A model generated the notes under the pieces. That model saw only the letters and a program-made list of their open reading frames with translations, had not been told where the DNA came from and searched no databases. The position numbers and the translations under genes were made by a program. Shown piece after piece: positions 24,359-36,476 of a stretch of 64,000 nucleotides of DNA (positions are counted from its first letter, which is position 1; each line of letters begins with the position of its first letter). The stretch is taken from the NCBI GenBank assembly GCA_947247005.1, contig OX365947.1:39140760-39204759 (forward strand). The letters are read 5' to 3'. Source of the DNA: Spisula solida. Its lineage: Eukaryota > Mollusca > Bivalvia > Venerida > Mactridae.

Positions 24359-24914
24359 TATATGAGCCAGTCTCCAGGAAACCTGCTATTTGACAAAATC
24401 TTTGATTTTGAGAGTTGTTATCATTTAAAAGAGTAATCTTAATGAATCAAAATGCAAAAGAAATTTTAAAAGTATCTTGATTTTTAAGGAAAATAAACTG
24501 TTTTGTAGAGGCCCTATTCAGAGCCTTTTTGCGTGACGTCGCAAACGTCATACAAACGTTATTCGACGTCGTTGTAACAAGTACTTTATAAAAGTAGCAT
24601 TTGATCAATTCTTGACATAAACTGTTCAAAATGGTATCACGTTTTAGAATGATGTTTTAAGTTTTAAAATATATATCCAAATTGTACATTCACATTTACA
24701 GAAAAGCTTCTACTGTTTTAAACAACTCCTCGTTTTTTTTCCATCAGAGTACTTTTCTGAAATTGGTCACCATAGCAACGAAGTTAGTGATTTCGACAAT
24801 ATTCATAAGACATTTTAAAGCTAAGTATAGTAATATATGGATAAATCACTTACAATTGAATCTATAGATATGTCATGTTTCATTATTTTCAAGTTTTTTT
24901 AAAAACCTTGTTAC
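24359..24914. mobile_element. Inverted-repeat element, family A, reversed copy
   Basis: This is a diverged reverse-complement copy of 2387-2990: the TATGAGCCAGTCTCCAGGAA end is here on the left, and the GATCAATTCTTGACATAAAC block is the reverse complement of one near 2739. The right end stops at AAAAACCTTGTTACATG and lacks the second terminal repeat. An RFX-like GTCACCATAGCAAC at 24766-24779 is kept. ORFs within it are incidental. Confidence 0.65.
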
Positions 24915-26559
24915 ATGTTCCTTGCATCACACAAACGTTCTGTCTGTTCCCGCTAAGACGGAGGTCGTTGGCCAATTAGGCAGCGATAAAGTCGAATGGC
25001 CGCGTACTGCGATTGTCTCGGTGGATCGCAACAAAAATGTGTGCATGCTATTATTATGTCATAACGTTGGCTTTTATTTCGTTTCTTTTTGTTTTCGCTT
25101 CTTAAGAAAAGCACTCGTTACAAATACTGAGCTAGTGGTTATTGTCATGTGTAAATATATCATGCGTAGTTATACATGTATAACTATTTGTGCAATTCAA
25201 CTTGTTTTAGTACATTAAATTTCTGTGAGCTTTACAATGGACGAATGATGCAAATTACACATATTACGTTAGTTTGCGTATCGATTTAGAAGGTACTTTA
25301 CACAATGTTTTAATGCTAATAAGTAGCGTCTAAATTGTTTTATGAATTTCAAGATATAAAGTCGTCATTCTTAATGCTTTCCAGTTCAGAAAAGAAAACT
25401 ACAGTCGTGGCTGAATTCTCAATTGAAGCGACAACACGCTTGAATTAAATCGAACTTTAAGTTCATATATCACCACTCGTAAACACGACCTGACGCGTGC
25501 CAACTTATTTTGCGCTACTAACAACAATGGAATGTCAACATTTAAACTGTCGTCTGATTCTTGAATTACTTCGTGTTACTTCAATCAACGGTTGTAGTTC
25601 ATAACTTACACTGCCCACCAAAAATAAGTATACAGGGGTAATTTTCCCACATTCACTTATCTGTAGTAAATTTAATTATAATACTATTTGCAGAACAGTG
25701 AAGCAACAATATTTTTGAAGACAAGTAATATTGTGTTTATTAAGTGTAAATACTATACATTGATTGATACACTCGGTGCAAATATAAGTTTCTTTGTCCG
25801 GTCTCAAAGGTAAATTTGTCATAAAAAGATGGAACAATCAGCCTTTTGATTCACATGTTTTTTTTAATAATTCAGAACATCATCATATTTTTGTTCTTAT
25901 ATTTCTATTTTGACTCATTAAGTAATTGTAGTTTCAGTAACTAGTGTGGAAAAGCCGAATGAACCAGTTTCAGCAGTCATCAAAAGCTAAATGCCAAGCC
26001 GAATAACACAGTTCTAACAGTAAAACGGCTGAAATACATAGTGACAGCTGCCAGAAGTCCAAAATAGTTGAAAAAATAACAGTATTAAAGCTGAAAGTCA
26101 AGGTCAAGTTAAAGTCAAACCCAGTTACCTTAGTTTGGAAATTAGTGCTACATTTTGTAGAAGGGATAGGTTCTGAGTCCGAGTTTCGAATTAATGAAGA
26201 CTAACTCACCGCTGCCACCAGTGTTAATTTTCCGAGACCGAGGGTTGGGTGTTTGAGTCTCGAATAGTCAGATTAAGGAGTGTTTATAATAGAAACTTTA
26301 TGTCCAAATTACTACAAGTCCAAACTGATTTTATCGATTTATTTTCTACACTACAAAAGTCTAACTACGATCCAATACTATAAGTTGATAAATTTCTCTC
26401 ATATAATGACTGTAGTTTCTAATGTTTAATACGTTCCAAAGTTACCCCAACGCCACATTCTAATTCAAGTATAGTTTGTGATCAGCCATTGTCCTTCTTT
26501 CATACAGCTGTGTTATTTTTAAGTAGGGGCATATAAGTTAAGTTAAGCTACTAGTTCTG
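24915..26559. other. Unassigned sequence
   Basis: Nothing definite. Around 25950-26020 are a few diverged phrases (GCCGAATGAACCAGTTTCAG, AAAGCTAAATGCC) that resemble the 30 bp minisatellite at 61899, suggesting a decayed relative. Confidence 0.35.
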
Positions 26560-26850
26560 GATGACTGCTTCCAGCAAATTAATTGTTCAGCCACCCTTTG
26601 TCATTTTACTTCCCCTGGTCATTGGGTTTCCTAAGAAAACCTGAGTTATAGTCTTCCCCAGAGAGACTATTTCTCTCCTGGTTGGTATGCAACCAACATC
26701 GAGATACAGCACCCACGGATATCAAACATGTACAGACAACACCCTCAGAGGTACTAATTCACACCTGGGTTAGGTGGAGCAGACGGGATCAAACCAAGGA
26801 CCTCTGGAACCCACAAAATATATAACCTCGGTGCTGTCTGTACTTTCGTA
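26560..26850 (-). mobile_element. tRNA-derived SINE, probable, minus strand
   Basis: On the minus strand GAGGTCCTTGGTTTGATCCC (about 26785-26804) resembles a tRNA-type RNA polymerase III B box, with a GCACCGAGGTTAT-like region upstream where an A box would lie. A GC-richer body of about 200 bases follows. The A box is poor and no target duplication was found, so the call is tentative. Confidence 0.4.
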
Positions 26851-27123
26851 TGTTTGTCTGTCAGAAGGTAACTTGTATGTGTTGAACTCCACTAAAACTG
26901 CATATAGAATTTCTTGTGCTTTTATGTTTGCACTGTTTATCCAGATGCATACGATGGACAGCTGGCTCATTAAACCAGTTCCGTGGATTAACTTGGATTA
27001 ATATAATTATGAATGTCATGTATGTAATTTTAATGATCAAAATTGTCTTTTTTATATTTTACAGCAATAAAAGTTGGAATTTCATATATTTTTTTTATTT
27101 TCATTTTTCTTATAGTCATTTAG

Positions 27124-29868
27124 TCATCGCTTATCAATATGACTGTACAGGGCTATAGCCTATCAATTTGAACCTATACCATACAGGGCTATAGCCTATC
27201 AATGTGAACCTTTACTGTAGGGGGCTATCGCCTATCAATGTGAACCTATACGTACCGTACAGGGCTATCACCTATCAATGTGAACCTATACTGTAGGGGG
27301 CCATCGCCTATCAATGTGAACCTGTATCCTACAGGGCTATCGCCTATCAATGTGAACCTATACTGTACAGGGCCATCACCTTTCAATGTGAACCTATACC
27401 ATACAGGGCTATAGCCTATCAATGTGAACCTATACCATACAGGGCTATAGCCTATCAATGTGAACCTATACCGTAAGGGGCTATAGTCTATCAATGTGAA
27501 CCTATATCGTACAGGGCTATGGCCTATCAATGTGAACCTATACCATACAGGGCTATAGCCTATCAATATGAAGTTATACCATATGGGGCCTTCACCTATC
27601 AATGTGAAACTATCGCCTATCTATGTGAACCTATACTGTACAGCGTCATTGCCTATCTATGTGAACCTATACCGTAAGGGGATATCGCCTATCAATGTAA
27701 ACCTATACCGTACAAGGCTATAGCCTATCAATGTAAACCTATACCGTATTGGGCTATCGCTTATCAATGTGAACCTATACCATAAGGGGCCATCACCTAT
27801 CAATGTAAACTTATACCGTACATGGCTAGTGCCTATCAATGTGAACCTATACCGTTCGTGGCTTTCGCCTATCAATGTGAACCTATACCATACGGGGCTA
27901 TCGCCTATCAATGTGAACTTATACCATACAAGGCTAACGCCTATCAATGTGAACCTATACCATACGGGGCCATCACCTATCAATGTGAACCTATACCGTA
28001 AGGGGCTATCGCCTATCAATGTGAACCTATATCGTACAGGGCTATCGCCTATCAATGTGAACCTATACCGTACAAGGCTATCGCCTATCAATGTGAACCT
28101 ATACCATACAGGGCTATAGCCTATCAATGTGAACCTATACCATACAGGGCTATAGCCTATCAATGTGAACCTATACCGTAAGGGGCTATAGCCTATCAAT
28201 GTGAACTTATACCATACAGGGCTATAGCCTACCAATATGAAGTTATACCATATGGGGCCGTCACCTATCAATGTGAAACTATCGCCTATCTATGTGAACC
28301 TATACTGTACAGCGTCATTGCCTATCTATGTGAACCCATACCGTAAGGGGATATCGCCTATCAATGTAAACCTATACCGTACAAGGCTATCGCCTATCAA
28401 TGTAAACCTATACCGTACGGGGCTATCGCTTATCAATGTGAACCTATACCATACGGGGCTATCACCTATCAATGTAAACTTATACCGTACCTGGCTAGTG
28501 CCTATAAATGTGAACCTATACCGTACGTGGCTTTCGCCTATCAATGTGAACCTATACCATACGGGCCATCGCCTATCAATGTGAACCTATACCGTACGGG
28601 GCCATCACCTATCAATGTAAACTTATACCGTACAGGGCTAGTGCCTATCAATGTGAACCTATACCATACGGGGCTATCGCCTATCAATGTGAACCTATAC
28701 TGTTGGGGGCTATCGCCTATCAATGTGAACCTATACTGTACAGGGCCATCACATATCATTGTGAACCTATACCGTACAGGGCTATCGCCTATCAATGTGA
28801 ACCTATACCTTACAGGGCTATCGCCTATCAATGTGAACCTATACTGTTGGGGGCTATGGCCTATCAATGTGAACCTATACCGTACAGCCGGGCTATCGCC
28901 TATTAATGTGAACCTATACTGTACAGGGCCATCATCTATCAATGTGAGCCTTTACCGTACAGGGCTATTGCCTATCAATGTGAACCTATACCGTACGGGG
29001 CCATCGCCTATCAATGTGAACCTATACCGTACGGGACCATCGCCTATCAATGTGAATCTATACCGTACAGGGTATCGCCTATCAATGTGAACCTATACCG
29101 TACGGGGCCATCGCCTATCAATGTGAACCTATACCGTATGGGGCCATCGCCTATAAATGTGAACATATACTGTACAGGGTTAGTGCCTATCAATGTGAAC
29201 CTATACCATACGGGGCCATCACCTATCAATGTGAACCTATACCGTAAGGGGGCTATCGCCTATCAATGTGAACCTATACTGTTGGAGGCTATCACCTATC
29301 AATGTGAACCTATACTGTACAGGGCCATCACCTAGCAATGTGAACCTATACCATACAGGGCTATCGCCTATCAATGTGAACCTATACCTTACGGGGCCAT
29401 CGCCTATCAATGTGAACCTATACTATACGGGGCCATCGCCTATCAATGTGAACATATACTGTACGGAGCCATCGCCTATCAATGTGAACCTATACTATAC
29501 GGGGCCATCGCCTATTAATGTGAACATATACTGTACACTACAGGGCTATCGCCTATCAATGTGAACCTATACCGTACAGGGCTATCGCCTATCAATGTGA
29601 ACCTATACTGTAGGGGGGGGATATCGCCTATCAATGTGAACCTATACCGTACAGGGCTATTGCCTATCAATGTGAACCTATACCGCACAGGGCTATCGCC
29701 TATCAATGTGAACCTATACCGTACAGGGCTATCGCCTATCAATGTGAACCTATACTGTAGGGGGATATCGCCTATCAATGTGAACCTATACCGTACGGGG
29801 CTATCGCCTATCAATGTGAACCTAGACTGTAGGGGGCTATCGCCTATAATCAATGTGAACCTATAGCA
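27124..29868. repeat. 36 bp minisatellite, about 75 copies
   Basis: Tandem units of the form CCTATCAATGTGAACCTATA plus CCGTACGGGGCTATCG run for 2.7 kb with point differences and a few indels. A higher-order duplication is visible: an odd block (AATATGAAGTTATACCATAT, then short units with CTATCTATGTGAA) at 27564 recurs at 28234, 670 bp later. Since 36 is a multiple of three, several frames on both strands stay open (for example repeats of PINVNLYRTGLS), so the many ORFs here are not evidence of a protein. Confidence 0.95.
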
Positions 29869-29972
29869 TAGAGTTATCAGGTAGCCCATATTGTTGATCA
29901 TATTGAAAATTTGTCCAGAACCAAATATGCCATCCACAATAAATGAAGTAGTTATTATCATTATTAGCCCCA

Positions 29973-29987
29973 CCCCCCCCCCCCCCC
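29973..29987. repeat. Poly(C) tract
   Basis: Fifteen consecutive C following AGCCCCA. Length in the true genome may differ because such tracts are error-prone. Confidence 0.9.
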
Positions 29988-30289
29988 GAAAATGTGCTGG
30001 GCCGCTCATGGAATTTTTGTTCTGAATGCTAAAGATAGTTTAATTTAAAATAAAAAAAATAAATGAAAGCAAAAAATCTTCTGCCAAAACTTCAAATCAA
30101 TCGAAGTACAAAACGATTGATACGAATTATTAAATCACCATGGTGCATGAACGGACGTATATACATGTATATAAAAACAAGGTCCGTTATATATATCCAT
30201 CAATTAAAATTCAATACAATGAGAGATCTAATTTTTAATTAAATCTCCGTTATCTAATAAGATCTAGATTCTATATATATAAATTTTAA

Positions 30290-30310
30290 GGGGGGGGGGG
30301 GGGGGGGGGG
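30290..30310. repeat. Poly(G) tract, G-quadruplex capable
   Basis: Twenty-one consecutive G, preceded by an AT-rich segment. Single-strand G runs of this length can fold into quadruplexes; whether it does so here is unknown. Confidence 0.9.
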
Positions 30311-30713
30311 AGGAAACAATTCAGCGATTATCGAAGTCAAACTTGCAATTCTCACGACTTACGCATCTCATAACCAGTACAGTGAATTTCACAAGTCTAA
30401 ACCGGAAGCGGAAGCGAAACTTGCATTTTTCATAAACTTGCGGAATTCATACTACACCGGCCCTCCTGGTCATCATGTTTCTAGTGTAATACGACCCGAC
30501 TGACCACGAACAAAGGTTTGCCCAAACTTATATACCCTCGCTTCCAAATATAGGGTATAGCACCATTATTCTTTCACCACCTTCCATATAAAGGATGTGG
30601 CATTATAAATCTCGAAGTGCAGCCCCCATATAAGGAATATAGCACTACATATCTTATTGGTAGCATGTAGCCTACAAGTTGATTTACCACCTAACATGCT
30701 ATATCCTTTGTTC

Positions 30714-30773
30714 CAAGAGACGAAAGTTCTTGCAGAGGTCACTCAAGAGACGAAAGTTCTTGCAGAGGTCACT
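30714..30773. repeat. 30 bp exact tandem duplication
   Basis: Two identical copies of a unit beginning CAAGAGACGAAAGTTCTTGC. The ORF at 30657-30869 spans it and has no other support. Confidence 0.85.
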
Positions 30774-31032
30774 AAGGTGAACCATGCGCAGTCACGGGAA
30801 CAATTAAAGTTGAACCATCAAACGGGGAGGACTACAATGATGCTCAATATTCATATGAAGCTGATATAAGCATATCTAATGCACCATTCAAATCTATAAA
30901 CTATATCAAAAACACAACACTCCCCCTACCTTAGCCTCAATGGTCCCCATTAAGTTACCACCCCCAAAATTTAGGGCAACAAAAAGTATAGTCATTAACC
31001 GCATACTCACATATTAAAATAAACATAAACAT

Positions 31033-32037
31033 TAAACAAGAGGGCCATGATGGCCCTGAATCGCTCACCTGAATCACCTTGCCCATGATATGTTTTGATA
31101 TATGAAACTGTAGCCTCTTAAAGAAGACAAGTACCCTAAATTTGCGAAAGGACCTTATTAGAACGCTACAGACCAGATTTTATGAAGACCCATCAAGCGG
31201 TTCAAGAGAAGAAGTCTTTTTAAAAAAATCTATATATCTCTTATTTAAAAAATTAAGGGAGGCACGGGGTGGGGCCAAAATTTATTTGAGCAATCTCGGT
31301 AAAGGTCCACCAGGCAATGCTTCTAGCAAAATATCTAAGCTCTATGCCTTGTGGTTCCAGAGAAGAAGATGTTTTAATTTTTTCTATATATTTCTTATAT
31401 AAAATTATGAGATGTCTGGGATGGGGCCAATATTGACCCGGGGTCACAATTTGAGCAATATTGGTAGATGTCCACTAGACAATGCTACATGCTAAATTTC
31501 TAAGCTCTATGCCTTGTGGTTCCAGAGAAGAAGATTTTTAAATATTGTGTTACTAGATGGATCAACTTTATTTGAGCAATTTTTAAATCCCCCTATGTCA
31601 GGAACATCCAGGCAAAATTTCAGAAAGATTTTTTTCTATATATCTCTTATACAAAATTAAGGGACCCCCGGGGCGGGGCCAATATTGACCCGGGGTCATG
31701 ATTTGAGCAATCTTGGTAAAGGTCCACTACGCAATGCTTCATGCTAAATATCTAAGCTCTATGCCTTGTCGTTTCTTAGAACATTTTTATAGATTGTGTT
31801 ACCTGGTTGCCATGGCAACCAGAGTTCTAGATGGATCAACTTTATTTGAACAATTTTTAAATCCCCCTATGTCAGAAACATCCAGGCAAAATTTCATCAA
31901 TACTAGTCAAACGGTTTAAGAAGAGATGTCATTTGGAAGTGTGGACGGACGACGGACGTACGCCGGACGGACGTACGGACGGACGGTGAGTGACCACAAT
32001 ATCTCACATTGAACACTTCGTGCTCAGGTGAGCTAAA
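31033..32037. mobile_element. Bivalve-type dispersed repeat, about 1 kb
   Basis: It starts ACAAGAGGGCCATGATGGCC with CGCTCACCTGAA and ends GTGCTCAGGTGAGCTAA, so CTCACCTG/CAGGTGAG lie near both ends in inverted form. Inside, a phrase with CTAAGCTCTATGCCTTG appears three times (near 31335, 31498, 31748), alternating with a GACCCGGGGTCA phrase, showing internal duplication. Near the right end is a GGAC/GACG-rich stretch (31942-31987). From memory this repeat is abundant in bivalve genomes; its superfamily is not clear from the sequence. No coding frame. Confidence 0.6.
31942..31987. repeat. GACG-type microsatellite
   Basis: Imperfect GGAC/GACG repeats within the bivalve-type repeat. Confidence 0.8.
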
Positions 32038-32492
32038 CATGGAAATACATTAATTCAAGTATTGAATTTGTATAAATCATGAATAAAAGAAACATGCATT
32101 AAAATTTAAACATAAATCCAAAACATTGGTATGTGGAAACTGTCCAACACATTCGTAATCCACATAATTTTCCTGTTAAAATAAGTCCTGAGAATTGAAT
32201 CAAGAGTCCCAAAACGTCCTCATTAAAGAATGCACTTTCATACATTGTTCGTAACTGTCGCACTTAGTCCTGGTGCTTTTATTTAGCACAAATAATAATT
32301 ATTGAAACGGTTGTCGTCTCTACCAATGTTGTAAGTCCTGGTTCCATTAATTTAATTATTTTAACATCGATTGAAAATAGATATAGGCACTGTAATATAT
32401 ATAAACATCATTTAAATGATAGACGTTATTATTATTACACATGTATTACTATTAGTCATAACTCATTATTTATCCTCTATTTATCACTTTTA

Positions 32493-32527
32493 TGACGTCA
32501 CGGCATCACGTGAGTGTTATTACGTCA
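32493..32527. promoter_or_regulatory. CRE and E-box cluster
   Basis: A perfect palindromic TGACGTCA (32493-32500), a CACGTG (32507-32512) and TTACGTCA (32520-32527) lie within 35 bases. These are consensus sites for CREB/ATF and bHLH-zip factors. No transcript start or gene was recognised downstream, so a promoter role is only a possibility. Confidence 0.4.
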
Positions 32528-32594
32528 TTTCATAAAAATGATACAATAGCTTCGTTACCCCGAGTACATCTCCCTTTAAATACAGAGCGTTCCT

Positions 32595-32680
32595 TAGAGA
32601 GCTGTATTTGAAATACAATGGCTACTTGCTATAGAGAGCTGTGTTCAAATACCAATGGCTACTTGCTATAGGGAGCCGTT
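32595..32680. repeat. 37 bp tandem duplication, 2.3 copies
   Basis: Units begin TAGAGAGCTGT and end AATGGCTACTTGCTA, with a third partial copy. Confidence 0.75.
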
Positions 32681-34169
32681 TTTCGAACGAAATCATACGA
32701 CCGTTCAAATGCAGATCCCTTGTACGTAATAAATACAACACTAGATCTAAATAAGTTGATAATAACACGATATACTAGACTTTCTCATAAAGATGCATTA
32801 GCCCAATTCTACTTTATCTTTTTTATACGGGGCATTTTAGGGGGCTATATATGGCGTCTATAGCATTTTTTTCTTATCTCATTCTTAATCTAATTTTTGT
32901 ATATTTGAGAAAGGCTGGTTATTTGTGTTCGTTAATGAAGCCGTGAACAATTGCAATGCATCATTTGTTTCGGGCTGGAAATCATTTTGTTTCGGTTTTC
33001 GGCTTCATGGAAACGGTTTTTCGGCGGGTAATCGTCGCGCAACTAGACACCGAAAAATTCAGCGCCGAAATAATACGCTCCATGGAAACCCTGCTCTACG
33101 CAAACATGTGCAATGCGTCCGATGTTTATGTAAACTAATATCTTATCCTTTCATTGGTAAACTCTATTCTCGATTTCAGTAGGAAAAACTAAGGAATATT
33201 ACATTTGTGACTTTTTACATTTAATTCGTCAAACTCGTTTAATAAAATTGATGAAATGCTCGGTAAAAGCCACGTCTTTAATTATTTTATTTTATTTATC
33301 TCGTTTAACAAATTCAAAATGAAAATACACTCGTTATAATCCCGATATAGACTAGTAGACATGTAAATATCTGCAAAACATGAAAGCAATTTGAGACATA
33401 AGACATAATTGTCTTCTTGTATTGTTTACGATTAATATCTACACTTTTGCATGTTGGTTTACCTGTTTATTGCGTATTGTTTTAACTTGATTTAGAGATC
33501 AGCTGTTATTGTCTGTAGAACAAATCACAGGCATAGATTACTGTTGCAGCCAGCTGCGTTTGAATTGACGCCACCAGAGATGTGTCCAACAAAGTGAACT
33601 ATGTCCGGTTATAGAGCCTGCGTCACACCAGAGAGTACAAAATCAATATTTTGAGAAAACAAGAAAAAAACTGTCTGAAAACTACTCTTTACTTATGGAC
33701 AAAACAAGTTTTTTAAACTCCAGTATGGTCAACATGAATTTCATGACAAAACGCTCAAGCGCCTTGAGATGCATTTTTAAAATATCCATTAGAGTGTACA
33801 AACTGCTAACGCTGTGTGAGAATGGCCGCGATGAAAATGACAAAAAATGATTTGATGACCTATGATTGATTATTTAAGTTTGAAATGTATAATTGTTGAC
33901 GGTTGTGGACATTAGAATAAGAGCTGGCACAATTATCTAGTAATTAATGTTGAAATGTTCTCCGTAGAAACAGCAATGACACAAAGGGCCTAAAAAGAAC
34001 ACACCAAAAACTATCTAACCGTTTGTACCTAAATTGCTGCCAGTCAATTTGGTCTATAAAACATCACTTCTTTATAAACATACATTTTTCTCCATCACTC
34101 ATACCATTTAAAGTTAGAACCGCAGCTACCATTATTGAACTAGCTGACAGTATGCCAACCGGTCATATA

Positions 34170-34262
34170 AAAACTGCCCCTTGCCTTGATTCGAACCCGG
34201 CTCGACTCCCTGCTTTGAAGGCAGGGGGTCGCTGCCTTAAACTACTCTGCATTATTTACCGA
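34170..34262 (-). mobile_element. tRNA-like SINE head or pseudo-tRNA, minus strand
   Basis: On the minus strand an A-box-like TAGTTTAAGGCAGC is followed by an anticodon-type hairpin (CCTGC / CTTCAAA / GCAGG, loop triplet TCA), a B box GGGTTCGAATC, and TTTTT just downstream. The T stem and acceptor stem do not pair well, so it is not a functional tRNA. It ends exactly where duplication block A begins (34264). Confidence 0.55.
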
Positions 34263-34263
34263 A

Positions 34264-35212
34264 TATATTTATAAAAGATAATTATACTGGAATGCCACAC
34301 TTAACACAGTTGACCGCATGTATTGCACAAACACGATTGAAAACTGTCACCAAGCTGACACTAGACAGCTAACAGACACATTTTACGATGCGCTACAAAA
34401 TTCATGATCAGAGATAATCATTCCGGGGCAGGATACAATTTATCATAATTTGAGGCATTTACAGTGTTCGGTCACAGAGTGGCTCAGTCCCAATGTTTGT
34501 CGCTTTCCCATTAACACTAAATGATTATTAACGTCCTGGAGTTTGTAATTAATAAGGACTTTAATTTCACTGTTTCAGAGGATGAAGTTAAGAATGCATG
34601 AAGTCATGGAATGAACAAGATAAACTTCGACTATGACAATTCTAATATAAAACATCGGGCAAATACTAGCATGAATGATCAAATGATAAAATTGATTGTT
34701 CTGTTTTCGGTGATACTAATTAGAACTTGACAATGTGTCTCCACACAGTCTCTCAGTAGTTGAACTTGAGTCTTCAAATTGCGATTTAATATAATTATTA
34801 CTATTGTACACCAGAAAGAAAACAATGCAGAAGAAACTATAGCTTAAGTGTACGGATCTTTAATTATGAATGCTTTTCAAAAATAAATAGTCCCGAATAC
34901 AGGTAACAACGTATGTAACTTTTGGTAAGGAAATCGCTAGTGTTTTGTGCGACTGCCCAAAGACCGTCCTGAGGCGCAACGTCAAAAACACAAGTCCTTG
35001 ACATGTCTTCTCTGTCTGTGTTTTGTTTAAATTTCGCCAACTTAGCTTGGATGTTGGATAGCCAACGATAGAAGGTTTTTGTCAACTAAACAATTTTTAA
35101 AATTCAAAGTACAAGCAGAGTAACAGCGACAACCACTTTATTTCGAAATTCTTTTGAAACTTCAAAATAAAAAAATGTGTCGAAAATGTGCTCCGACCTA
35201 TAAAATGCCAAC
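34264..35212 (-). repeat. Segmental duplication, block A (inverted copy of C)
   Basis: Reverse complement of this block aligns along nearly its whole length with 57791-58776: GGACGTTAATAATCATTT, GTGTTAATGGGAAAGCGACA, ATGATAAATTGTATCCTG and AAATCGCAATTTGAAGAC are all shared in order. About 230 bp in the middle (about 34860-35050) differ. A minus-strand ORF at 34864-35085 (73 residues) lies in this unmatched part; its product is unrecognised. Non-coding segmental duplication is the simplest reading. Confidence 0.75.
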
Positions 35213-35239
35213 AACAAAATCGCGTTATGAATACGGTGT

Positions 35240-36476
35240 ATGTACACCGGTCAAGAGATGAATCACAGAAAGCTAGATTTATTTACTTCTATTACTGTTC
35301 ATAATCCTTCTTCTACTGTTGATATTACTTCTACTACTGTTGATATTGATGCTACTACTGTTGATACTGCTTCTTCTACTGTTGATATTACTTCTACTAC
35401 TGTTGATATTACTCATGCTACTGTTGATATTGCTTCTACTAATGTTGATTTTGCTTCTTCTACTGCTGATTTTACTTCTACTACTGTTGATATTGATCGT
35501 ACTACTGTTGATATTGATCGTACTACTGTTGATATTGCTTCTACTACTGTTGATATTACTTCCTCTACTGTTGATATGACTTCTACTACTGTTGATATTG
35601 CTTCTACTACTGTTGATATGGCTTCTACTACAGTTCATATTGCTTCTACTACTGTTGATATTGCTTCTACTACTGTTGATATTGATCGTACTACTGTTGA
35701 TATTGCTTCTTCTACTGTTGATATTACTTCCTCTACTGTTGATATGACTTCTACTACTGTTGATATTGCTTCTACTACTGTTGATATGGCTTCTACTACA
35801 GTTCATATTGCTTCTACTACTGTTGATATTGCTTCTACGACAGTTGATATGGCTTCTAACACAGTTGATATAGCTTCTACTACTGTTGATGTTGCTTACT
35901 ACAGTTGATATGGCTTCTTCTACAGTTGATATGGCTTCCACTACAGTTGATATGGCTTCTTCTACAGTTGATATGGCTTCTTCTACAGTTGATATTACTT
36001 CTACTACAGTTGATGTTACTTCTACTACAATTGATATGGCTTCTACTACAGTTGATATTACTTCTACTACAGTTGATATGGCTGCTACTACATTTGATAT
36101 GGCTTCTACCACAGTTGATATTACTTCTACTACAGTTGATATGGCTTCTACTACTGTTGATATGGCTTTTACCACAGTTGATATTACTTTTACTACTGTT
36201 GATATGGCTTCTACCACAGTTAATATTACTTCTACTACTGCTGATATGGCTTCTACTACAGTTGATACTACTTCTACTACAGTTGATATGGCTTCTACTA
36301 CAGTTGATATGGCTTCTACAACAGTTGATATTACTTCTACTACAGTTGATATTACTTCTACTACTGTTGATATTACTTGTACTACTGTTGATATTGCTTC
36401 TACTATTGTAACTCTTGATACTGCTTGTACCACTGTTGATATTAATACAATTATCGTAACAATTTCCTGGTTATGA
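35240..36476 (+). CDS. Possible repetitive Thr/Ser-rich protein over array 1, doubtful
   Basis: An ATG at 35240 opens a frame of 222 residues: a short lead (MYTGQEMNHRKLDLF) then repeats of VDI(A/T)STT with VDIDRTT, VDMASTT and VHIASTT variants. A one-base shift near 35895 ends it; the repeat peptide resumes from 35886 and runs to a stop at 36476 after a non-repetitive tail. There is no signal peptide, and the 21 bp unit keeps two frames open on each strand, including 384 codons on the minus strand. Coding status is therefore unproven. If expressed, it would be an acidic, Thr-rich low-complexity protein or exon. Confidence 0.2.
35281..36440. repeat. 21 bp repeat array 1
   Basis: About 55 diverged copies of GTTGATATTGCTTCTACTAC plus T, with GAT(C)GT, ATGGCT and ACA variants. 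A 189 bp segment is duplicated in tandem (35511 and 35690 regions show the same variant order). The 3' flank (36441-36590) matches the 3' flank of array 2, so the two arrays are paralogous. Confidence 0.95.

Larger units (their letters stand above)
29869..31032. other. Unassigned sequence with homopolymer tracts
   Basis: Contains C15 at 29973-29987 and G21 at 30290-30310, imperfect repeats of a TATAGCAC phrase at 30540-30660, and a 30 bp tandem duplication at 30714-30773. No gene was recognised. Confidence 0.5.
32038..34169. other. Unassigned sequence with promoter-like patch
   Basis: Apart from the CRE/E-box cluster at 32493-32527 and a 37 bp tandem duplication at 32595-32680, nothing was recognised. 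Overlapping ORFs at 32925-33182 and 32956-33138 share the same DNA in different frames and lack motifs. Confidence 0.4.

Noticed and set aside
26160..26270. Possible second SINE head (TTTGAGTCTCGA)
   Set aside because: The A box and the required spacing are absent.
27124..29868. CRISPR-like array
   Set aside because: Units are contiguous without unique spacers, and the setting is eukaryotic; it is a minisatellite.
27246..30009. Many overlapping reading frames on both strands in the 36 bp array
   Set aside because: The 36 bp unit keeps several frames open on each strand; the translations are just the repeat.
34170..34262. Functional tRNA with TCA anticodon
   Set aside because: The acceptor and T stems do not pair; only the boxes and anticodon-like hairpin are present, as in a SINE head.
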